A program made the translations under genes and the position numbers. Below the pieces are notes generated by a model. That model ran no database searches and was not told where the DNA came from. It saw nothing but the letters and a program-made list of their open reading frames with translations. From assembly GCF_014635565.1 (NCBI RefSeq), contig NZ_BMDB01000004.1:124001-188000 (forward strand): a DNA stretch of 64,000 bases, in the 5' to 3' direction. Positions 25,773-35,210 of the stretch are shown piece after piece. The DNA is from Phocicoccus schoeneichii (GTDB taxonomy: Bacteria > Bacillota > Bacilli > Staphylococcales > Salinicoccaceae). How positions within the stretch are numbered: the first letter of the stretch is position 1; each line of letters opens with the position of its first letter.

Positions 25773-27272
25773 ATGACAGGAAAAGAGAATAAAGAATTCA
25801 AGCCGATTTGGGTCATCGTCAGTTTCGCGGTCTTAATTGCAATCAATCTGATTCCGGCTCCTGATGATTTGAGTGTCATCGGTCTCCGTGCCCTTTCGAT
25901 ACTGGCTTTTGCTGTCATCATGTGGGTGACTGAAGCTGTGAAGTACCCCGTCTCTGCAGTGATGATTGCCACGCTTATGATTGTTCTGCTCGGCTTCTCC
26001 CCTGTCGGGGAGCTCGGTGAGACGCTGGGGGATGCAGATTTGTCAGGCTCTGATATGCTGGGTACATCAAACGCACTGTCACTTGCATTCGTCGGCTTTT
26101 CGACCTCTGCAGTCGCCCTTGTAGCCGCAGCGCTCTTCCTTGCCAGTGCGATGCAGATCACCAACCTGCATAAGCGTATGGCGCTTTATGTACTCAAGGT
26201 CGTCGGCAACAAAACCAACGCCATCGTGCTCGGCACAATCATGGTGTCAGTGATCCTTGCATTTTTCGTGCCATCTGCAACAGCACGCGCCGGTGCAGTG
26301 ATTCCGATCTTGATCGGGATGGTGGCTGCATTCGGTCTGACGAAACAAAGCAAGCTTGCAACATTGCTGGTCATCACTGCAGTCCAGGCCGTCTCCATCT
26401 GGAATGTCGGCATTAAAACAGCGGCTGCTCAGAATCTTGTGGCAATCGGGTTCATCAACGAAGCCATGGGGCAGGATGTTTCATGGATTGAGTGGTTCAT
26501 CTATGCAGCGCCATGGTCTATTCTCATGAGTATAGTACTTTATTTCACCATGACCCGACTCTTTAAATCTGAAACCAGCGAAATCGAAGGCGGCCGGGAA
26601 ATGATTCAGCAGGAAATTGAGAAGCTCGGTCCCATCAAGCCATCTGAAATAAGGTTGATCATCATCGCAGGGCTTCTGCTGGCGATGTGGTCGACGGAAG
26701 GCATACTGCATCCATTCGATTCCGCTTCGGTTACACTCATTGCGCTTGCCCTCATGCTGGCACCTAAGCTCGGCGTGTTCACCTGGAAACAGGTTGAGGG
26801 CACAATCAACTGGGGCACGATCATCGTATTTGCAATCGGTATTTCACTCGGGACGGTACTGCTCAGAACAGGCGCTGCCCAATGGCTATCCGATGTGACT
26901 TTCGGGGCGATGGGTCTCCAGTCCATGCCGCTGCTTGCAGTGATTGCACTTGTGAGTATTTTCAACATCCTGATACATCTTGGTTTTGCAAGTGCGACAA
27001 GTCTGGCGTCGGCACTGATTCCTGTCTTCATCGCCCTGACGACTACGCTCGGGCTTGGAGAGTCCAGCCTCGGCTTCGTACTTATCCAGCAGTTTGTCAT
27101 ATGTTTCGGGTTTTTACTTCCGGTCAGTGCGCCTCAAAATATGCTTGCCTACGGTACTGATACATTTACAGTCCAGGACCTACTTAAATCAGGCATTGTC
27201 CTGACAATCGTAGGATATATTCTCATATTGATACTTTCAGCGACATACTGGCAGTGGATTGGATTAATATAA
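25773..27272 (+). CDS. SLC13/DASS-family anion:sodium symporter
   Basis: A 499-residue membrane protein with about 12-13 hydrophobic segments. Typical elements are AVIMWVTEAVKYPVSAVMI near residue 47, VPSATARAGAVIPI near residue 170, and LPVSAPQNMLAYGTDTF near the C-terminus. It is a divalent anion:Na+ symporter-type protein, probably for dicarboxylates; substrate unproven. TAGGAGG precedes the ATG, and a palindrome GTGTA-N7-TACAC lies about 50 nt upstream as a possible operator. The gene is intact and G+C rich like the decayed repair gene beside it, suggesting both arrived together. Its terminator arm is split from its partner by the IS element. Confidence 0.88.
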   Translation: MTGKENKEFKPIWVIVSFAVLIAINLIPAPDDLSVIGLRALSILAFAVIMWVTEAVKYPVSAVMIATLMIVLLGFSPVGELGETLGDADLSGSDMLGTSNALSLAFVGFSTSAVALVAAALFLASAMQITNLHKRMALYVLKVVGNKTNAIVLGTIMVSVILAFFVPSATARAGAVIPILIGMVAAFGLTKQSKLATLLVITAVQAVSIWNVGIKTAAAQNLVAIGFINEAMGQDVSWIEWFIYAAPWSILMSIVLYFTMTRLFKSETSEIEGGREMIQQEIEKLGPIKPSEIRLIIIAGLLLAMWSTEGILHPFDSASVTLIALALMLAPKLGVFTWKQVEGTINWGTIIVFAIGISLGTVLLRTGAAQWLSDVTFGAMGLQSMPLLAVIALVSIFNILIHLGFASATSLASALIPVFIALTTTLGLGESSLGFVLIQQFVICFGFLLPVSAPQNMLAYGTDTFTVQDLLKSGIVLTIVGYILILILSATYWQWIGLI

Positions 27273-27290
27273 ATGAAACAGGCTGGGACA

Positions 27291-29118
27291 AAACTCCCCA
27301 GTAGATTAAGAAGATAAGCGAGGCAGTCACAATTCAGAATTGTGACTGCCTCGCTTCATTTTTATAACAAATATATCTTGTTTTTTGTAAACAAAAGGGA
27401 CACCTTCTGATAAAGTTAAAGTCACCACAACCCAATTATCGGAGGTATCCCTATGTTTAAAGATTATAACATGAATCAAGTGGTTTTGCCGCTGGATCTG
27501 GAGAGAAAACTGAAAGAAAACGATATCGCTTTTACCGTGCATCAAATGGTGGAACAGATTCCGGATGATGCGTTCAACGGTTTCTTGCGTGAAACAGGCT
27601 GCCCGGCCTATCATCCCCGCATGATGATGAAAATCATCCTATGTGCCTATACCCAATCCGTATTTTCCGGTCGTAAGATCGAAGCATTACTGGAAGACAG
27701 TGTGCGGATGATGTGGCTGGCGCAGGGGTATGAACCCAGCTACCGGACGATCAACCGTTTTCGGGTGCATCCAGAAGTTAAGACACTGCTGCGTCAATGT
27801 TTCGTGCAGTTTCGCTGTCAACTGGTTGAGGCGCAGCTGATTGACGATGAAGCGATTTTCATCGACGGGACAAAGATTGAAGCGAATGCCAACAAATTTA
27901 CGTTTGTATGGCGGAAATCAATCGAAAATCATAGTGCGCAATTAGTGGAAAACTCCAATAAAATGTACGATGAATTATTGGCACAGTCCATCATTCCGGA
28001 AATCGAACGGGAAAACCCGGAGGTCCTCTCTACTGAAGCACTCAATCAAATTGTGGCCCACTTGGACGATACAGTGAAAACATATGACAAACAAATCGAA
28101 GAGAGTGACGATGCCAAAGAACGGAAGCAACTGCGTTCAGAGCGGAAAGCGCCGAAACAATATCGTAAAAAATTCAAAGATTATTTGGCCCGTCATTTGA
28201 AATATCAAACGGCCCTGGGCATCTTCGGCAACCGAAATAGTTATTCAAAAACGGATCCCGACGCGACGTTTATGCGAATGAAAGACGACTATATGGGGAA
28301 TGGCCAATTAAAAGCCGACTATAATATTCAACTGGCCACAGAAGGCCAATATGCGTTGGCGTATGAAGTCTTCCCGAATCCAACGGATACGCGAACGTTC
28401 ATCCCTTTCCTGGATACCATTGAAAATAATTACTTTAAATTGCCGAACTATATTGTCGCGGATGCCGGCTATGGCAGTGAACAAAATTATGAAGATGTGA
28501 TTCACCATCGCAAACGCACACCCCTGATCACCTATAACCAATACCGAAAAGAGAAGCAGAAGAAATATAAAAACAATCCGTTCCATTTCTCGAATTGGGA
28601 CTATGAGGCAGAGACGGACACTTTCACGTGCCCCAACCACCAGACACTCACATTCCGTTACCGATCCACAAGAAAAGATCGTTATGGTTATACCCGACAG
28701 TTTAAAGTCTATGAGTGTGACGATTGTTCGGACTGCCCGTTACGGCATCTATGCACCCAAGCGGAAGCAGGGAAGAATCGAAAGATTCACTACAACGAGA
28801 AATGGGAACAACAAAAAGAATATATCCGGACACAGCTTTCGAATGAAGAAACAGGTGAAATTTACGGCAAACGTAAAATCGATGTCGAGCCTGTCTTCGG
28901 ATTTTTGAAGGCGAATTTGTGCTTCACTCGAATGTCAGTGAGAGGCGCAGAGAACGTGGAAAATGAATTGGGCTTTGCATTCATGGCAGTGAACTTAAGG
29001 AAGTACACTGCCAGGAAGCCCTGCCCCCCATTAAATAATGACGATTTTTCAAACCAAAAAGGTGCCAATCATGAAAAACTTATGATTGGCACCTTTTTTC
29101 AGTTATTTTGGCTGGTTA
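27291..29118 (+). mobile_element. IS1182-family insertion sequence
   Basis: About 1.83 kb between the two arms of a host terminator palindrome. It carries one DDE transposase gene, an upstream hairpin (27316-27356) and a downstream hairpin (about 29069-29096). Exact ends are inferred from the split palindrome. I could not define convincing terminal inverted repeats; CCAG words occur near both ends. Confidence 0.75.
27316..27356. terminator. Strong hairpin at the left end of the IS element
   Basis: A perfect 20-bp inverted repeat (AAGCGAGGCAGTCACAATTC, 27316-27335, and its complement 27337-27356) with a one-base loop lies upstream of the transposase gene, where it could block incoming transcription. 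Confidence 0.7.
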
Positions 29119-29141
29119 TGTCCCAGCCTGTTTTTTTGTAA
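27453..29141 (+). CDS. IS1182-family transposase
   Basis: A 562-residue DDE transposase. The N-terminal DUF772-type region (HPRMMMKIILCAYTQSVFSGR, TINRFR), IFIDGTKIEANANKFTFVW with the first catalytic Asp, and VADAGYGSEQN with the second, are typical. A zinc-finger-like CDDCSDCPLRHLC segment and the RKIDVEPVFGFLK segment with the catalytic Glu follow. The ATG has CGGAGG upstream. The frame has no stop of its own inside the element: it reads through the right-end hairpin and the flanking host palindrome and stops at 29141, adding about 20 residues encoded by flanking DNA. Confidence 0.9.
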   Translation: MFKDYNMNQVVLPLDLERKLKENDIAFTVHQMVEQIPDDAFNGFLRETGCPAYHPRMMMKIILCAYTQSVFSGRKIEALLEDSVRMMWLAQGYEPSYRTINRFRVHPEVKTLLRQCFVQFRCQLVEAQLIDDEAIFIDGTKIEANANKFTFVWRKSIENHSAQLVENSNKMYDELLAQSIIPEIERENPEVLSTEALNQIVAHLDDTVKTYDKQIEESDDAKERKQLRSERKAPKQYRKKFKDYLARHLKYQTALGIFGNRNSYSKTDPDATFMRMKDDYMGNGQLKADYNIQLATEGQYALAYEVFPNPTDTRTFIPFLDTIENNYFKLPNYIVADAGYGSEQNYEDVIHHRKRTPLITYNQYRKEKQKKYKNNPFHFSNWDYEAETDTFTCPNHQTLTFRYRSTRKDRYGYTRQFKVYECDDCSDCPLRHLCTQAEAGKNRKIHYNEKWEQQKEYIRTQLSNEETGEIYGKRKIDVEPVFGFLKANLCFTRMSVRGAENVENELGFAFMAVNLRKYTARKPCPPLNNDDFSNQKGANHEKLMIGTFFQLFWLVMSQPVFL

Positions 29142-29159
29142 GTCATTGAATATGATTAA

Positions 29160-30392
29160 TTAACTATCTTTCCCTACTAATTTTATGATTTCAACAATCG
29201 TCTTAACTGATTTTTCCATGTCATCAATGGATGCAAATTCATATTTACCATGGAAGTTTTCTCCGCCTGTAAAGATGTTTGGCGTTGGTAGTCCCATATA
29301 TGAAAGTTGTGATCCGTCTGTCCCACCTCTGATTGGCTCAATCACAGGTGTAATATCTAGTGACTCCATCGCTTCTTTCGCATACTCTACGATTTCTATA
29401 TGAGGCTCAATCTTATCTTTCATATTGTAGTACTGATCTTCCATTAGAAGATCAATTTTAGCGTTCGTATGTTTTTCTTGCAATGCTTTTACTGCATCTT
29501 GCATCTGTATTTTACGCGCTTCAAATTTCTCTTTGTCATGGTCTCTAATGATGTATTCTAAGACTGTTTTTTCTGTTGTACCTTCGATTTCCATTAAATG
29601 GAAGAATCCTTCATATCCTTCTGTGTGCTCTGGAGTATCTTTCTCATCAAACTGTAAGATAAACTCAGCCGCTATACGACCTGAGTTTACCATAACGTTT
29701 TTAGCTGTACCTGGATGGACATTCGTACCGTGAATAATCACCTTAACTCCTGTAGCGTTAAAGCTCTCATATTGAAGCTCACCCACTGGTCCTCCGTCTA
29801 CAGTATACGCGAAATCTGCTCCAAATTTCTCTACGTCAAAGTGATGGGGTCCGCGACCAATTTCTTCGTCTGGAGTAAATGCGATTCTCACGTCACCGAG
29901 TGTATCTACTGGGTTGTTTTTTAAGAATTCCACTGCAGAAATAATTTCAGCAATTCCCGCTTTGTTATCTGCGCCTAGAAGTGTTGTTCCGTCAGTAGTC
30001 ATCAGCGTGTGTCCGACATAGTTTTTTAGAGCTGGGAATTGTGCTTCAGTAATTGAGACATCAAGTTCTTTATTTAAAAGAATATCTCCACCTTCGTAGT
30101 TCACGACTTGTGGTTTTACATTTGTTCCAGTGAAATCAGTCGCTGTGTCTACGTGTGCTAAAAATCCTACCGTTTTCGCATTTTTGTTTTGTCCTCTTAA
30201 TGTTGCGAAAAGGTATCCTTTTTCATCTAAAGTAATATCTTCTAAGCCAATTGTTTCTAGCTCTTCTTTTAATACATTGAGGAGATCAAACTGCTTCTTC
30301 GTTGAAGGCACAGTTGTACTAGATGCGTCAGATTGTGTATCAATTGTTGTATATCTTGTTAGTCTTTCAATAAGTGTTTCTTTCATAAACAT
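29160..30392 (-). CDS. pepT: Peptidase T (tripeptidase)
   Basis: PepT is a zinc aminopeptidase of the M20B family that releases the N-terminal residue of tripeptides in the cytosol. The 410-residue length is usual. Metal and catalytic sites are visible: [11 protein letters not shown] near residue 80, [19 protein letters not shown] near residue 137, [10 protein letters not shown] near residue 176, and [13 protein letters not shown] give the ATG at 30392, six nt after GAGG; the ATG two codons later (30386) is the other candidate. The foreign segment ends just 19 nt beyond its stop codon. Confidence 0.95.
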   Translation of the reverse strand: MFMKETLIERLTRYTTIDTQSDASSTTVPSTKKQFDLLNVLKEELETIGLEDITLDEKGYLFATLRGQNKNAKTVGFLAHVDTATDFTGTNVKPQVVNYEGGDILLNKELDVSITEAQFPALKNYVGHTLMTTDGTTLLGADNKAGIAEIISAVEFLKNNPVDTLGDVRIAFTPDEEIGRGPHHFDVEKFGADFAYTVDGGPVGELQYESFNATGVKVIIHGTNVHPGTAKNVMVNSGRIAAEFILQFDEKDTPEHTEGYEGFFHLMEIEGTTEKTVLEYIIRDHDKEKFEARKIQMQDAVKALQEKHTNAKIDLLMEDQYYNMKDKIEPHIEIVEYAKEAMESLDITPVIEPIRGGTDGSQLSYMGLPTPNIFTGGENFHGKYEFASIDDMEKSVKTIVEIIKLVGKDS

Positions 30393-30439
30393 AACCATCC
30401 TCTTTAAATTAATTACCTTTAGTTTACCACAAGAAAAAC

Positions 30440-30476
30440 CCCTGTATATTGAAGTATGTCTCTTCAATATACAGGG
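30440..30476 (-). terminator. Rho-independent terminator of ddl
   Basis: A perfect 15-bp inverted repeat (CCCTGTATATTGAAG and its complement) with a 7-nt loop is followed on the minus strand by a T-rich tract, 8 nt after the ddl stop. Confidence 0.88.
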
Positions 30477-30483
30477 ATTTATT

Positions 30484-31545
30484 TTAGAATAATGGATTGT
30501 TTGTCATAAGTGCGACTTCTTTTTCATGACGTTTTAAAGCAAGATTAATCAGTTCATCGAGTAGTTCACTATAAGGAATACCAGAAACTTCAATGAGTTT
30601 TGGATACATTGAAATCGAAGTGAATCCTGGTAACGTGTTAATCTCGTTTACTAAGACTTGTCCAGATTCTGTTAAGAATACATCCACTCTTGAGAATCCT
30701 TCACAATCTAATGTTTTAAATGTGCGATATGCGACTTCTTGAATTTTTTGTTTTTCTTCTTCCGTAATTTCTGCAGGAATCATGAGAGTCGCACCGTCAT
30801 CTGTAAGGTATTTTGACTCATAGTCATAGAAATCAACGTTTGAGACAATTTCTCCAGGCACTGAAATATATAACTCTTCATTTCCAAGTACTGATACTTC
30901 AATTTCACGACCCACAATCGCTTCTTCAATTAAGATCTTAGTGTCAAACTTGAAGGCTTCTTTTAATGCGTAGTCATACTCTTCTTCATTTACAACTTTA
31001 AATACACCAACTGAAGACCCTTGGTTAGCTGGCTTAATAAACATTGGAGTCCCGAGTTTTTCACTCGCATCAGTGAATGAGCATGTATCAGATTCATAAT
31101 CATTTAGAACAATACCTTTCGCAACATCAATGCCTGCATAAGATAAGAGACGCTTAGTAATGTCTTTATCCATCGCAATCGCGCTTGAGCGTGTATTACA
31201 TCCAGCAAATGCAACACCTGCACTATTGAATACTCCCTGAACGTTTCCGTCTTCACCGTACGTACCGTGTAATACAGGTAACATAACATCAATCGTAAGT
31301 GGTCCATTTTCTGTTTTAAACGCTTGTCCAGGCACTACGTACACTGTTTCAGCATCTTTCTTCTCTAAATCAATTTCATCTAATTCAGTCGTTGTTTTCC
31401 AAGTACCGTCTTTCAGTACATGAACTAAACGAATGGTGTATTTGTCTTTATCGATCGCATCAAGTACGCTCTTTGCGCTACGTAAAGATACTTCGTATTC
31501 AGTGGATTTACCACCATATATTAAACCAATAGTTAATTTACTCAT
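30484..31545 (-). CDS. ddl: D-alanine--D-alanine ligase
   Basis: Ddl joins two D-alanines for the peptidoglycan precursor. It is an ATP-grasp enzyme of 353 residues. [20 protein letters not shown] at the N-terminus, [25 protein letters not shown] near residue 111, [13 protein letters not shown] near residue 173, and [20 protein letters not shown] near the C-terminus are all family signatures. The ATG at 31545 has GGGAACAT just upstream. It is a single gene; murF, its partner in many staphylococci, is not adjacent here. Confidence 0.96.
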   Translation of the reverse strand: MSKLTIGLIYGGKSTEYEVSLRSAKSVLDAIDKDKYTIRLVHVLKDGTWKTTTELDEIDLEKKDAETVYVVPGQAFKTENGPLTIDVMLPVLHGTYGEDGNVQGVFNSAGVAFAGCNTRSSAIAMDKDITKRLLSYAGIDVAKGIVLNDYESDTCSFTDASEKLGTPMFIKPANQGSSVGVFKVVNEEEYDYALKEAFKFDTKILIEEAIVGREIEVSVLGNEELYISVPGEIVSNVDFYDYESKYLTDDGATLMIPAEITEEEKQKIQEVAYRTFKTLDCEGFSRVDVFLTESGQVLVNEINTLPGFTSISMYPKLIEVSGIPYSELLDELINLALKRHEKEVALMTNNPLF

Positions 31546-31681
31546 GTATGTTCCCTCATTATATAAAGTTAGTTATATATTATCACATCAATATTAGTGA
31601 TATCCATCAATCGTATGAATCTATCAAATCTATATTGTGATATAATTTTACATAACTTTAACTCGGAAGGGATGGTTTCAT

Positions 31682-33190
31682 TTGAAGCAGTTTTTCTCCT
31701 ATTACCGTCCATATAAGCTGCTTTTCACGATTGATTTCGCATCAGCAGTATTCGTTGGACTATTAGAACTTCTATTCCCTGTAATCGTCAGCTATTTTAT
31801 TGACGGCTTACTCCCATCAGGAAATTGGAAGTGGATTATACTTGCTAGTATTGGTCTCCTACTCGTATATCTCATCAATACATTCATGCAGTTTGTTGTT
31901 ACATATTGGGGACACATGCTCGGAACAAATATAGAAAGAGATATCAGAAATGATCTCTTTACTCATATACAAAATTTATCATATAGCTACTTTGATAACA
32001 CTAAGACGGGTAAACTATTAACTCGTCTCACTAATGACTTAATGAACATTGGTGAGATGGCTCACCACGGTCCTGAAGACTTATTCATTGCCGTGATGAC
32101 TCTCTTAGGTGCATTCGGAATTATGTTCTGGATTAACCCACAACTTGCGGTTATTTCATTTATCATCGTTCCACTTATTTTAGTAATTGCGATTTACTTC
32201 AATAAAAAGATGACGATTGCGTTCAGAGAACTATTCGGTCGAGTTTCTGACTTCAACCATCTGATCGAAGACAAAATTGGTGGTATTCGTTTAGTACAAG
32301 CATTCGCGAATGAAGATAAAGAGATTGCTGCTTTTAGAAAACTAAACGATGCATTTAGGCTTACGAAACTTAAGGCATATAAAATCATGTCATTCAACAA
32401 CTCAAGCACATACATGCTCATGAGATTTGTTACTGTATTTATCTTAATTGCCGGTGCGTACTTCGTTATGAACGACAAAATTTCGTATGGTGAATTTGCT
32501 GCATTTATTTTAATGTCGAATATTCTATTTAAACCATTAGAGAAAATTAACGCAGTATTTGTTGGACCATCTGGTGCAGGAAAGACAACACTCACTGCAC
32601 TCCTTCCAAGATTCTATGATGTGAATATGGGACAAATTACAATTGACGGAATTGACATTCGTGACCTTCAACTAAAATCACTTCGTGAACATATTGGTAC
32701 CGTACAACAAGATGTGTTCTTATTCGCAGGAACTTTACGTGAAAACGTGGCATACGGAAAACTCGATGCAACAGATGAAGAAATCTATGAAGCGTTAGAG
32801 AAGGCACAACTTAAAGAACTTGTAGATAGTTATCCTCGCGGACTAGACACAGTAGTTGGAGAACGTGGAGTCAAACTTTCGGGTGGCCAAAAACAACGTA
32901 TCTCCATTGCACGTATGTTCTTGAAAAACCCACCAATTCTTATTTTAGATGAAGCGACAAGTGCACTGGATACTGAGACGGAAGTTCATATCCAAAACGC
33001 ATTAAACAAACTTTCTGTTGGACGCACCACTTTAATTATTGCACACAGACTTGCAACGATTAAAAACGCAGACAGGATCATGGTTGTTACTAAAGATGGA
33101 ATTGTTGAAACAGGTACACACGAATCATTACTTAAAAACAGTGAAGGTATTTACCGTGCACTTCATGATGCACAGTTCAATACGTTGTAA
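31682..33190 (+). CDS. ABC exporter half-transporter with an in-frame internal deletion
   Basis: A 502-residue permease-ATPase fusion, shorter than the roughly 575-580 residues of its family (Sav1866-like). The membrane domain is complete up to ILMSNILFKPLEKINA, after which the frame passes directly to VFVGPSGAGKTT (Walker A). About 75 residues are missing: the last coupling helix, the linker, and the NBD start including the A-loop aromatic residue. The rest of the NBD is intact (signature LSGGQKQRISIARM, Walker B ILILDEATSALD). The start is TTG with GGAAGGGATG upstream. It is probably impaired in ATP binding, or a recent deletion allele. Confidence 0.85.
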   Translation: MKQFFSYYRPYKLLFTIDFASAVFVGLLELLFPVIVSYFIDGLLPSGNWKWIILASIGLLLVYLINTFMQFVVTYWGHMLGTNIERDIRNDLFTHIQNLSYSYFDNTKTGKLLTRLTNDLMNIGEMAHHGPEDLFIAVMTLLGAFGIMFWINPQLAVISFIIVPLILVIAIYFNKKMTIAFRELFGRVSDFNHLIEDKIGGIRLVQAFANEDKEIAAFRKLNDAFRLTKLKAYKIMSFNNSSTYMLMRFVTVFILIAGAYFVMNDKISYGEFAAFILMSNILFKPLEKINAVFVGPSGAGKTTLTALLPRFYDVNMGQITIDGIDIRDLQLKSLREHIGTVQQDVFLFAGTLRENVAYGKLDATDEEIYEALEKAQLKELVDSYPRGLDTVVGERGVKLSGGQKQRISIARMFLKNPPILILDEATSALDTETEVHIQNALNKLSVGRTTLIIAHRLATIKNADRIMVVTKDGIVETGTHESLLKNSEGIYRALHDAQFNTL

Positions 33191-33204
33191 AGGTGGATTA
33201 TTAC

Positions 33205-34041
33205 ATGAAAATAGGTTATCAAGGGGTGCCAGGGAGCTATAGCTCTCTGGCATCTGCAAAATTCTTTGGAAATACACCATTTGAATCATTTGGTTACACA
33301 ACTTTTAAAGAGCTCGTTCAAGCACTTATGAACGAAGACGTAGATTATATAGCGTTACCTGTCGAAAATTCAACCTCAGGTCCAATTACTAGAACCATTG
33401 ATCTCATGAAATATCTAGAAGTGAGTGCAGTAAGTGAAATCTATGTGAAGATTGATCATGCATTAATCACTAAGAAAGAAACAAAATTTGAAGATATTCA
33501 AATCGTATATTCACACCCTGAGGCACTTGAACAATGCATCACATATTTAAATGAAATTGAAAAACTCGAAATCAAAGAATATCACGATACTGCAGGTGCA
33601 GTAGAAATGGTTAAAAATAGTGAACTTACAAACATTGCTGCAATTGCAGGAACGCATGCTGCTGAACTCTATGATATGAAAGTTCAAAGAGAAAATATCA
33701 GTGATAATCCATTAAACACGACGCGTTTCTTAATATTTAAAAAGAGACGTGAACCATATCTTTCACATAAAGATAAAACAAGCATTTACGTTGAGACAGA
33801 ACACTCAACGGGATCACTGAACGAGATTTTAAATATCTTTAGTAAATATCACATTAACCTACTCTATTTGATGTCTCGACCAATACAGAAGAAAGCTTTC
33901 TCTTATGGCTTCTTTATTGACGTTGAACGCAGTGCAAAAGGTAATTTAACTACAAGTTTGAATGAAATCAGAGAGAAATCGATGTACTTAAATATACTTG
34001 GTACATATTCTCCTGGAGAGCCTCCAACTTTTAATAGTTAA
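33205..34041 (+). CDS. pheA: Prephenate dehydratase
   Basis: PheA converts prephenate to phenylpyruvate in phenylalanine synthesis. The 278-residue protein has the catalytic domain (GYQGVPGSYSSLAS, YIALPVENSTSGPITRTIDLM, the NTTRFLIF motif with the key Thr-Arg) followed by a C-terminal ACT domain (TSIYVETEHSTGSLNEIL, INLLYLMSRPIQKKAFSYGF) that binds phenylalanine for feedback control. The ATG at 33205 follows AAAGGTGG; an in-frame GTG at 33193 overlaps that site and is less likely. It starts 14 nt after the ABC exporter and may share its transcript. Confidence 0.93.
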   Translation: MKIGYQGVPGSYSSLASAKFFGNTPFESFGYTTFKELVQALMNEDVDYIALPVENSTSGPITRTIDLMKYLEVSAVSEIYVKIDHALITKKETKFEDIQIVYSHPEALEQCITYLNEIEKLEIKEYHDTAGAVEMVKNSELTNIAAIAGTHAAELYDMKVQRENISDNPLNTTRFLIFKKRREPYLSHKDKTSIYVETEHSTGSLNEILNIFSKYHINLLYLMSRPIQKKAFSYGFFIDVERSAKGNLTTSLNEIREKSMYLNILGTYSPGEPPTFNS

Positions 34042-34153
34042 ATCATAAACATTCTATTTAAAGTCATCTCAAGAGAGATGAATACTACACACACAATGAT
34101 TTTAATGTTCATGTATAATAAATACTGTATCACTTACCGGAGGAACTTAATGA

Positions 34154-34345
34154 ATGTTTAAAAAACTATACTATGTATCCGTAGTGATTTTACTGATTGC
34201 CTTAGCACTGAACGTTGCGAGTCTCTTTACAACAGCAGTCCATCCACTACTTGGTGTGGGTTCAGCATTTATATCAGTAATACTTTTCTACTACACAAGA
34301 CACAAAGCAAAAGAAGAAATCGAAGAAGAAAATAGAATGAAGTAA
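34154..34345 (+). CDS. Small two-span membrane protein, unknown
   Basis: A 63-residue protein with two hydrophobic segments (about 7-27 and 33-49) and a charged tail (RHKAKEEIEEENRMK). CGGAGG precedes the ATG. A TATAAT word lies about 40 nt upstream as a likely promoter. The gene ends at a bidirectional terminator. Not recognised. Confidence 0.7.
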   Translation: MFKKLYYVSVVILLIALALNVASLFTTAVHPLLGVGSAFISVILFYYTRHKAKEEIEEENRMK

Positions 34346-34349
34346 CAAA

Positions 34350-34384
34350 AAGCTCACACTAAGAATGATTCTTAATGTGAGCTT
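34350..34384. terminator. Bidirectional Rho-independent terminator
   Basis: Arms AAGCTCAC (34350-34357) and GTGAGCTT (34377-34384) extend through ATTAAGAAT-type pairing and are followed by ATTTTTATTTT. It serves the gene ending at 34345 (+) and the 51-residue gene ending at 34400 (-). Confidence 0.85.
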
Positions 34385-34399
34385 ATTTTTATTTTAAAG

Positions 34400-34555
34400 T
34401 TAAAGTTCAGTTCTCATGTTAGTGACGATTGCACCAAGTACCAAGATTAATACACCAAGGTAAGCAATGAAGTTATACTCTTTTGGTATGACTAAAATAG
34501 TAAGTAACATGAGTAGTGTCGCAAGTGCGTATAACACGTATACAAGTATTTTCAT
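34400..34555 (-). CDS. Small 51-residue two-span membrane protein
   Basis: The ORF runs from ATG 34555 to TAA 34400 and encodes MKILVYVLYALATLLMLL, then a short loop (VIPKEYN), then a second hydrophobic stretch (LGVLILVLGAIV) and NMRTEL. It starts 6 nt after the nitroreductase stop codon with only a weak site of its own, so translational coupling is likely. It ends at a clear terminator. It is too short to assign, but the strong membrane pattern and position support a real gene. Confidence 0.65.
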   Translation of the reverse strand: MKILVYVLYALATLLMLLTILVIPKEYNFIAYLGVLILVLGAIVTNMRTEL

Positions 34556-34561
34556 GTTTTA

Positions 34562-35137
34562 TTAAATCCAAGTCGTCTTTTCTTCGGCATTTGTACGAAT
34601 TCTCTTAGGAATCTTATCTCGTTCACCTTTTCCTAAGAAAATAACCCCGATGACTTCTTCATCTTCATCCATATTAAAGACTTCTTTCACTGGTGCACTA
34701 TTGTATACCCCACCTGTTTTCCAGATCGATTGAATATCTTTTGCAGTTGCTTCTAAGAGCATATTTTGAATTGCAGCTCCAATTGAAAGAATATCTTCTT
34801 TATAGTCACCGCGCGGATTGTCTTTGTTTTCCGAATATACAACCGCAATTGCCGTTGGCGCAAAGAGTGCTTTAGAGACCATTTTGTCACGTCTCTTCTC
34901 CATTTCTTCAGAAGTTGCATCTTTAAATTTATCTTCTACAAATGACAGACATGCATTATAAAACGGCATTCTAGACTCACCTTCCATGACAATAAAACGC
35001 CATGCTTCTGTAAAGTGATGCGTCGGCGCATGTGTTGCCGCTTCAATGATATCTTTTATATCTGTATGACTCATTTTTTCATCATCTTTAAACAGCTTCG
35101 TGCTGCGACGTAATCTAATTGCTTCTTGTACGTTCAT
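34562..35137 (-). CDS. Nitroreductase-family flavoprotein
   Basis: A 191-residue FMN-dependent oxidoreductase of the nitroreductase family. MNVQEAIRLRRSTKLFKDDE at the N-terminus holds the Arg-rich FMN-binding element; AATHAPTHHFTEAWRFIVM, DILSIGAAIQNMLLEATA and GVIFLGKGERDKIPKR follow. It most resembles the YdjA/YfhC-like branch, and the substrate is unknown. The ATG at 35137 has AAAAGGATGG upstream. It is co-transcribed with the small membrane gene downstream and divergent from the membrane genes at 35.2 kb. Confidence 0.9.
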   Translation of the reverse strand: MNVQEAIRLRRSTKLFKDDEKMSHTDIKDIIEAATHAPTHHFTEAWRFIVMEGESRMPFYNACLSFVEDKFKDATSEEMEKRRDKMVSKALFAPTAIAVVYSENKDNPRGDYKEDILSIGAAIQNMLLEATAKDIQSIWKTGGVYNSAPVKEVFNMDEDEEVIGVIFLGKGERDKIPKRIRTNAEEKTTWI

Positions 35138-35210
35138 TAAAATCAACCATCCTTTTATTGTTATTTTAATGATACTATAAATATAAGAATATTTTAACTT
35201 TGGAGGTAAC

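Larger units (their letters stand above)
27277..29132. repeat. Terminator palindrome separated by an IS insertion
   Basis: AACAGGCTGGGACA (27277-27290) and its exact complement TGTCCCAGCCTGTT (29119-29132) flank the IS element. The right arm is followed by a T tract. Together they would form one terminator hairpin for the symporter gene if the intervening DNA were removed. Confidence 0.8.

Noticed and set aside
26606-27100. 164-residue minus-strand ORF in the symporter gene
   Set aside because: A shadow of the G+C-rich symporter coding sequence; composition and lack of a ribosome binding site argue against it.
34064-34082. Terminator after pheA (TCATCTC-AAGA-GAGATGA)
   Set aside because: A stem exists, but no T tract follows, so I did not list it.
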